Assembly: GCA_001803205.1 (NCBI GenBank)
Contig: MHBE01000027.1
Coordinates: forward strand, 1-35,375
Length of the DNA: 35,375 nt
Direction of reading: 5' to 3'
From: Lentisphaerae bacterium GWF2_38_69
GTDB lineage: Bacteria; Verrucomicrobiota; Lentisphaeria; Victivallales; GWF2-38-69
Shown here: piece by piece, positions 32,792 through 35,375 of the stretch
Layout: every line of letters starts with the position of its first letter
Position numbering within the stretch: position 1 is the first letter of the stretch
The notes under the pieces: generated by a model
Seen by the model: the letters and a program-made list of their open reading frames with translations, nothing else
What the model was told of the DNA's origin: nothing
Database searches by the model: none
Position numbers and translations under genes: made by a program

Positions 32792-33832
32792 ATGGGCGAT
32801 GAGGAAAATGCAATAAAATCTGTGAAGTGCCCAGTTTGCACAAAAGAGATTGTAGAAACAGAGAGTGCGTGTCCCTATTGCGGTCATGTTTCTCAGCAAT
32901 TTTATGATAGCGATTTCCATGTAAGCGCTTCAGAAGCTTTGAAGAAAGGTAAACTTTTTTATTATGGAGAAGACGGGCATACAAAAAACTCTGACAAGGC
33001 ACTGGAATATTTTATGATTGCTGCCGAACAGGGAAATTCTGATGCCCAGTTTCTGGTTGGTTTTTGTTATGATAATGCCCATGGAGTTAACCTGAACCAA
33101 TCAGAGGCATTCAAATGGTATTTGAAGGCCGCAGGGCAGGGGGATGCAGAATCTCAATTCAATGTCGGAACTAGTTATTTTAACGGCGAAGGAGTTGTTA
33201 AAAACGCGACAGAAGCTTTTTATTGGTTCTTCAATGCTGCAGAGAAGAGCTACTCAGAGGCTTTATACATGCTGGGGTACTGTTATTTTAACGGCGAAGG
33301 TATTACCAAAGATCTGAATAAAAGCATTGAGTGCTTCAGAAAAGCCGCGGAATTGGGCAATTCTTATGCGCAGTTTAATCTAGGAAGCGCGTATTTCTAT
33401 GGACATGGAACCGACCAGAGTTATGAAGAAGCAATAAAATGGTTTAAACTGGCCGCAGTACAGGACGATCCGGAAGCTGAATATATGCTAGGATATGCTT
33501 ATTATTTTGGAGAAGGGTTCAAGCAGGATTATCGCCAGGCTTTCAGACATTTTGCGAAATCTGCAAATTTTGAAAATCCGCATGCGCAATATTATTTAGC
33601 CTGCTGCTATTATCATGGCAGAGGCGTCGCCAAAGACCTCTCTGAATCTTTAAGATGGATAAACAGAGCTGCAGAACTTGGACATGCTGACGCTATCAAG
33701 AAGAAAGAAAAAATTATTGCCAGGCAGCTTGAAGAAGAAGCAATTGAAACCATAAAAAGCAATGAAATAAAATTCAGGCCGATTTTAAGGCGGATAGCAA
33801 AGATAAAAAAAATATTGAAACACTTTCTATAG
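32792..33832 (+). CDS. Zinc-ribbon protein with Sel1-type TPR repeats
   Basis: This 346-residue cytoplasmic protein starts with a zinc ribbon (CPVC at residues 14-17, CPYC ~17 residues later). Seven Sel1-like repeats follow, with a period of about 36 residues over roughly 65-310. Each has the A-x-x-(W/Y)-(F/Y)-x-x-A-A, A-Q-x-x-L-G-x-x-(Y/F) and G-x-G-V-x-K/Q-(D/N) pattern. The C-terminus is basic (RRIAKIKKILKHF). Sel1 repeats mediate protein-protein contacts and the zinc ribbon may bind nucleic acid or protein; no enzyme is implied. The last six bases overlap the end of the convergent ABC-transporter gene. Confidence 0.85.
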   Translation: MGDEENAIKSVKCPVCTKEIVETESACPYCGHVSQQFYDSDFHVSASEALKKGKLFYYGEDGHTKNSDKALEYFMIAAEQGNSDAQFLVGFCYDNAHGVNLNQSEAFKWYLKAAGQGDAESQFNVGTSYFNGEGVVKNATEAFYWFFNAAEKSYSEALYMLGYCYFNGEGITKDLNKSIECFRKAAELGNSYAQFNLGSAYFYGHGTDQSYEEAIKWFKLAAVQDDPEAEYMLGYAYYFGEGFKQDYRQAFRHFAKSANFENPHAQYYLACCYYHGRGVAKDLSESLRWINRAAELGHADAIKKKEKIIARQLEEEAIETIKSNEIKFRPILRRIAKIKKILKHFL

Positions 33833-34798
33833 GGAATCGGAAAACAGGCATGAGGAAAAGTGGTTTTCGCCTGTTTTTCTTAAAAACACATCAGTTACAA
33901 AACATTCATCCTTTGCCATATAACACCTTGGAGCAAACGGACAGCCTTTTATTTCAAATGAATTATCCGGGGGAATGCCGGGAATTGAATAAAGTGTTTC
34001 TTTTGTTTCAGTAATACTTGGCAGAGATTTTTTGAGGGAAATAGTGTAGGGGTGCTTAGAGTTATAGAATAGATCCATGACGCTTGCCTTTTCTACAATT
34101 GTACCTGCATACATCACGCAAACATTATCGCATAATTCGGCTACTATTCCTAAGTCATGAGTAATGAAAGCAATACTCATGTTGTGCTCTGATTTTAATT
34201 TCTTTATCAATTTGAGTATTTGAGACTGAACAGTTACATCAAGAGCTGTCGTCGGTTCATCAGCTATAAGGAGTTTTGGCTTTGTTATCAAAGCCATGGA
34301 AATCATTATTCTCTGTCTCATGCCTCCAGAGAATTCGTGAGGATATTGATAGAAGCGTTTTTCGGGCTCTCTGATCCCGACTTCATTAAGCATTTTCATA
34401 GCTTCCTGCATGGCTGTTTTTCTTGGAATTTTAGTATGAATGCACAGGGCTTCTATAATTTGATTTCCTACCTTAATATAGGGATTCAGCGAGGTCATCG
34501 GATCCTGAAATATAATCGAAATTGAACGGCCTCTTATTTTAAGCAGATCTTTTTCAGGAAGTGAAAGGAGGTCAGTTCCGTTAAAAACTGCTTCTCCGGA
34601 AATTGTTACATTTCTGCTTTTGGGTATAAGCCCAAGCATTGAGTAGAATGTGACGGATTTACCGGCTCCTGATTCTCCAACAATTCCAAGCGTCTCTCCT
34701 TCCGATATATCAAAACTTATCCCCCTTAAGGCATGATAGGTTTTCCTGTAGGATTTAAAGCTTAACGAGAGATTTTTAATAGATAGCAGATTACTCAT
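33827..34798 (-). CDS. Oligopeptide/dipeptide ABC transporter ATP-binding protein (DppD/OppD family)
   Basis: This 323-residue ATPase of a peptide (or nickel) importer has a complete set of motifs: Walker A GESGAGKS, Q-loop FQDPMTSLNP (typical of OppD/DppD), signature SGGMRQR, Walker B LLIADEPTTALD and the switch histidine in ITHDLG. A C-terminal oligo/HPY-type region follows, with GCPFAPRC and a further Cys that may bind a metal or cluster. It needs a second ATPase, two permeases and a binding protein, none of which is in the window. GAGAG precedes the ATG. Substrate cannot be told from the ATPase. Confidence 0.9.
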   Translation of the reverse strand: MSNLLSIKNLSLSFKSYRKTYHALRGISFDISEGETLGIVGESGAGKSVTFYSMLGLIPKSRNVTISGEAVFNGTDLLSLPEKDLLKIRGRSISIIFQDPMTSLNPYIKVGNQIIEALCIHTKIPRKTAMQEAMKMLNEVGIREPEKRFYQYPHEFSGGMRQRIMISMALITKPKLLIADEPTTALDVTVQSQILKLIKKLKSEHNMSIAFITHDLGIVAELCDNVCVMYAGTIVEKASVMDLFYNSKHPYTISLKKSLPSITETKETLYSIPGIPPDNSFEIKGCPFAPRCYMAKDECFVTDVFLRKTGENHFSSCLFSDSL

Positions 34799-34903
34799 AA
34801 TCTCTCAAGTATAACAAAAAGTATTGAATTATGAAACTATTTTGACGCATAAAAATAGCGGAAAGATTTAAGCTTCCTGTCAGATGAGGATTGGCATACA
34901 AAC

Positions 34904-35076
34904 GATTAGATTCCAGGATAGGAGTTTCGTGGTTCCCAGCTCCCTGGCCAGCACGGGCATAGGTAAGGAGTTGTCTTGCGCGCCGGGCGAATCTAATCAA
35001 GTCTGTAAGCGTCAAGCATAACCCATATTGGGGCTTAGAAGGTTATCACAGTCAGCAGAGAGTAATCTTGGCTGAC
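34904..35076 (+). ncRNA. Candidate structured RNA or repeat core
   Basis: Three stems lie in series. GATTAGATTC (34904-34913) pairs with GAATCTAATC (34989-34998) around a GC-rich interior. AAGC and CCCA pair with TGGG and GCTT about 15-35 bases further on. The GTAA-loop hairpin occupies 35051-35076 (11-base arms, one mismatch and one wobble). A related hairpin with a partly similar upstream stretch (AAGCGT, CCCAT) is at the left end of the window. No match to RNase P, tmRNA, SRP or 6S RNA is apparent. Strand, transcription and function are unknown; a mobile repeat is as likely as an RNA gene. Confidence 0.3.
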
Positions 35077-35131
35077 AGTTTGAACCCGAATTTGAATTCA
35101 ATGAACCATCAGCTAGGGGGGGGAGGTGTTA

Positions 35132-35279
35132 AGTTTTGAGTTTTGAGTTTTGAGTTTTGAGTTTTGGGTTATGAGTTTTGGGTTATGGGTTATGAGTTTT
35201 GGGTTATGGGTTATGAGTTTTGGGTTATGGGTTATGAGTTTTGGGTTATGGGTTTTGGGTTTTGGGTTTTGGGTTTTGA
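35132..35279 (+). repeat. G-rich heptamer array (right), G-quadruplex-capable
   Basis: About 21 contiguous 7-base units alternate among AGTTTTG, GGTTTTG, AGTTATG-like and GGTTATG-like forms, with a partial 21-base higher-order period. Five GGG runs separated by 4-base loops occur at 35243-35273, which meets the usual G-quadruplex pattern. A frame through it encodes SFGLWVM repeats, which is a by-product of the 21-base period. Confidence 0.85.
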
Positions 35280-35375
35280 GTTACGAGGCAGAAAACAAAG
35301 CTTATTTACGGACGGTTAGTTTTGAAGTAAAAAGCCAGGAAAGAAAAGCCTTTTGAAGTTTTACCTACAAAGCGC

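Larger units (their letters stand above)
34799..35375. other. Gene-free right end with structured repeats
   Basis: I see no credible gene in these 577 bases. Open frames here run through heptamer repeats or lack protein-like composition. The region holds a 10-bp inverted repeat (34904-34913 with 34989-34998), the shared GCTCCCTGGCC motif (34939-34949), a GTAA-loop hairpin (35051-35076), a run of eight G (35116-35123) and a heptamer array (35132-35279). No transporter partner of the adjacent ATPase gene is present. Confidence 0.65.

Noticed and set aside
34791-35015. 74-codon minus-strand frame upstream of the ABC ATPase
   Set aside because: It crosses the GC-rich stem region of the repeat and has no resemblance to a transporter permease.
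35150-35356. 68-codon frame with SFGLWVM repeats
   Set aside because: The peptide repeat is explained by the 21-base period of a simple DNA repeat; there is no ribosome-binding site or homology.

Overview
The window looks like AT-rich chromosomal DNA from an uncultured, strictly or facultatively anaerobic bacterium. LspA, MurB and two Sec-type exported proteins point to an ordinary bacterial envelope. Anaerobic metabolism is indicated by siroheme-dependent heme synthesis (Ahb route), an [FeFe]-hydrogenase with its radical-SAM maturase HydG, and a corrinoid adenosyltransferase. I cannot name a phylum from the sequence alone. No rRNA, phage gene, transposase or CRISPR array was seen.

Layout: (1) 1-740, a gene-poor end with heptamer repeats, a GNRA-loop hairpin and a frameshifted small secreted-protein remnant. 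(2) 741-5843, a small membrane protein, an overlapping lspA-miaA-clc run, and a second ClC gene facing it. (3) 5946-9084, a translationally coupled ahbC-ahbD-ahbAB operon. It is followed by a ~270-bp cloverleaf-like palindromic repeat that fills the gap to a convergent lipoprotein gene. (4) 10193-10859, a carboxymuconolactone-decarboxylase-family gene and a strong terminator. (5) 11196-21674, the centrepiece: a ~10.5-kb co-directional hydrogenase cluster. It encodes a NuoE-like subunit, a NuoF-like subunit fused to a GltD-like flavoprotein, a catalytic [FeFe]-hydrogenase, an H-cluster-like protein fused to a histidine kinase, a stand-alone receiver, a receiver-kinase hybrid, and HydG. (6) 21707-24802, tRNA-Phe, btuR/cobO-like, murB, a second cloverleaf-like repeat, xseB and a Memo-family gene. 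(7) 25028-32036, a complete four-gene Wadjet (jetABCD) anti-plasmid defence operon. (8) 32250-34798, a secreted NTF2-like protein, a zinc-ribbon/Sel1-repeat protein and an orphan peptide-transporter ATPase. (9) 34799-35375, a gene-free end carrying a second copy of the hairpin-plus-heptamer repeat.

Working model: HydCBA would exchange electrons between H2, NAD(H), ferredoxin and probably NADP(H) through the extra GltD module. The H-cluster-like kinase would sense H2 or redox state and signal to two receiver proteins that lack any DNA-binding output domain. The two most unusual aspects are this enzyme-plus-sensor cluster and the shared structured repeat at both ends of the window. The Wadjet locus is a recognisable known system.
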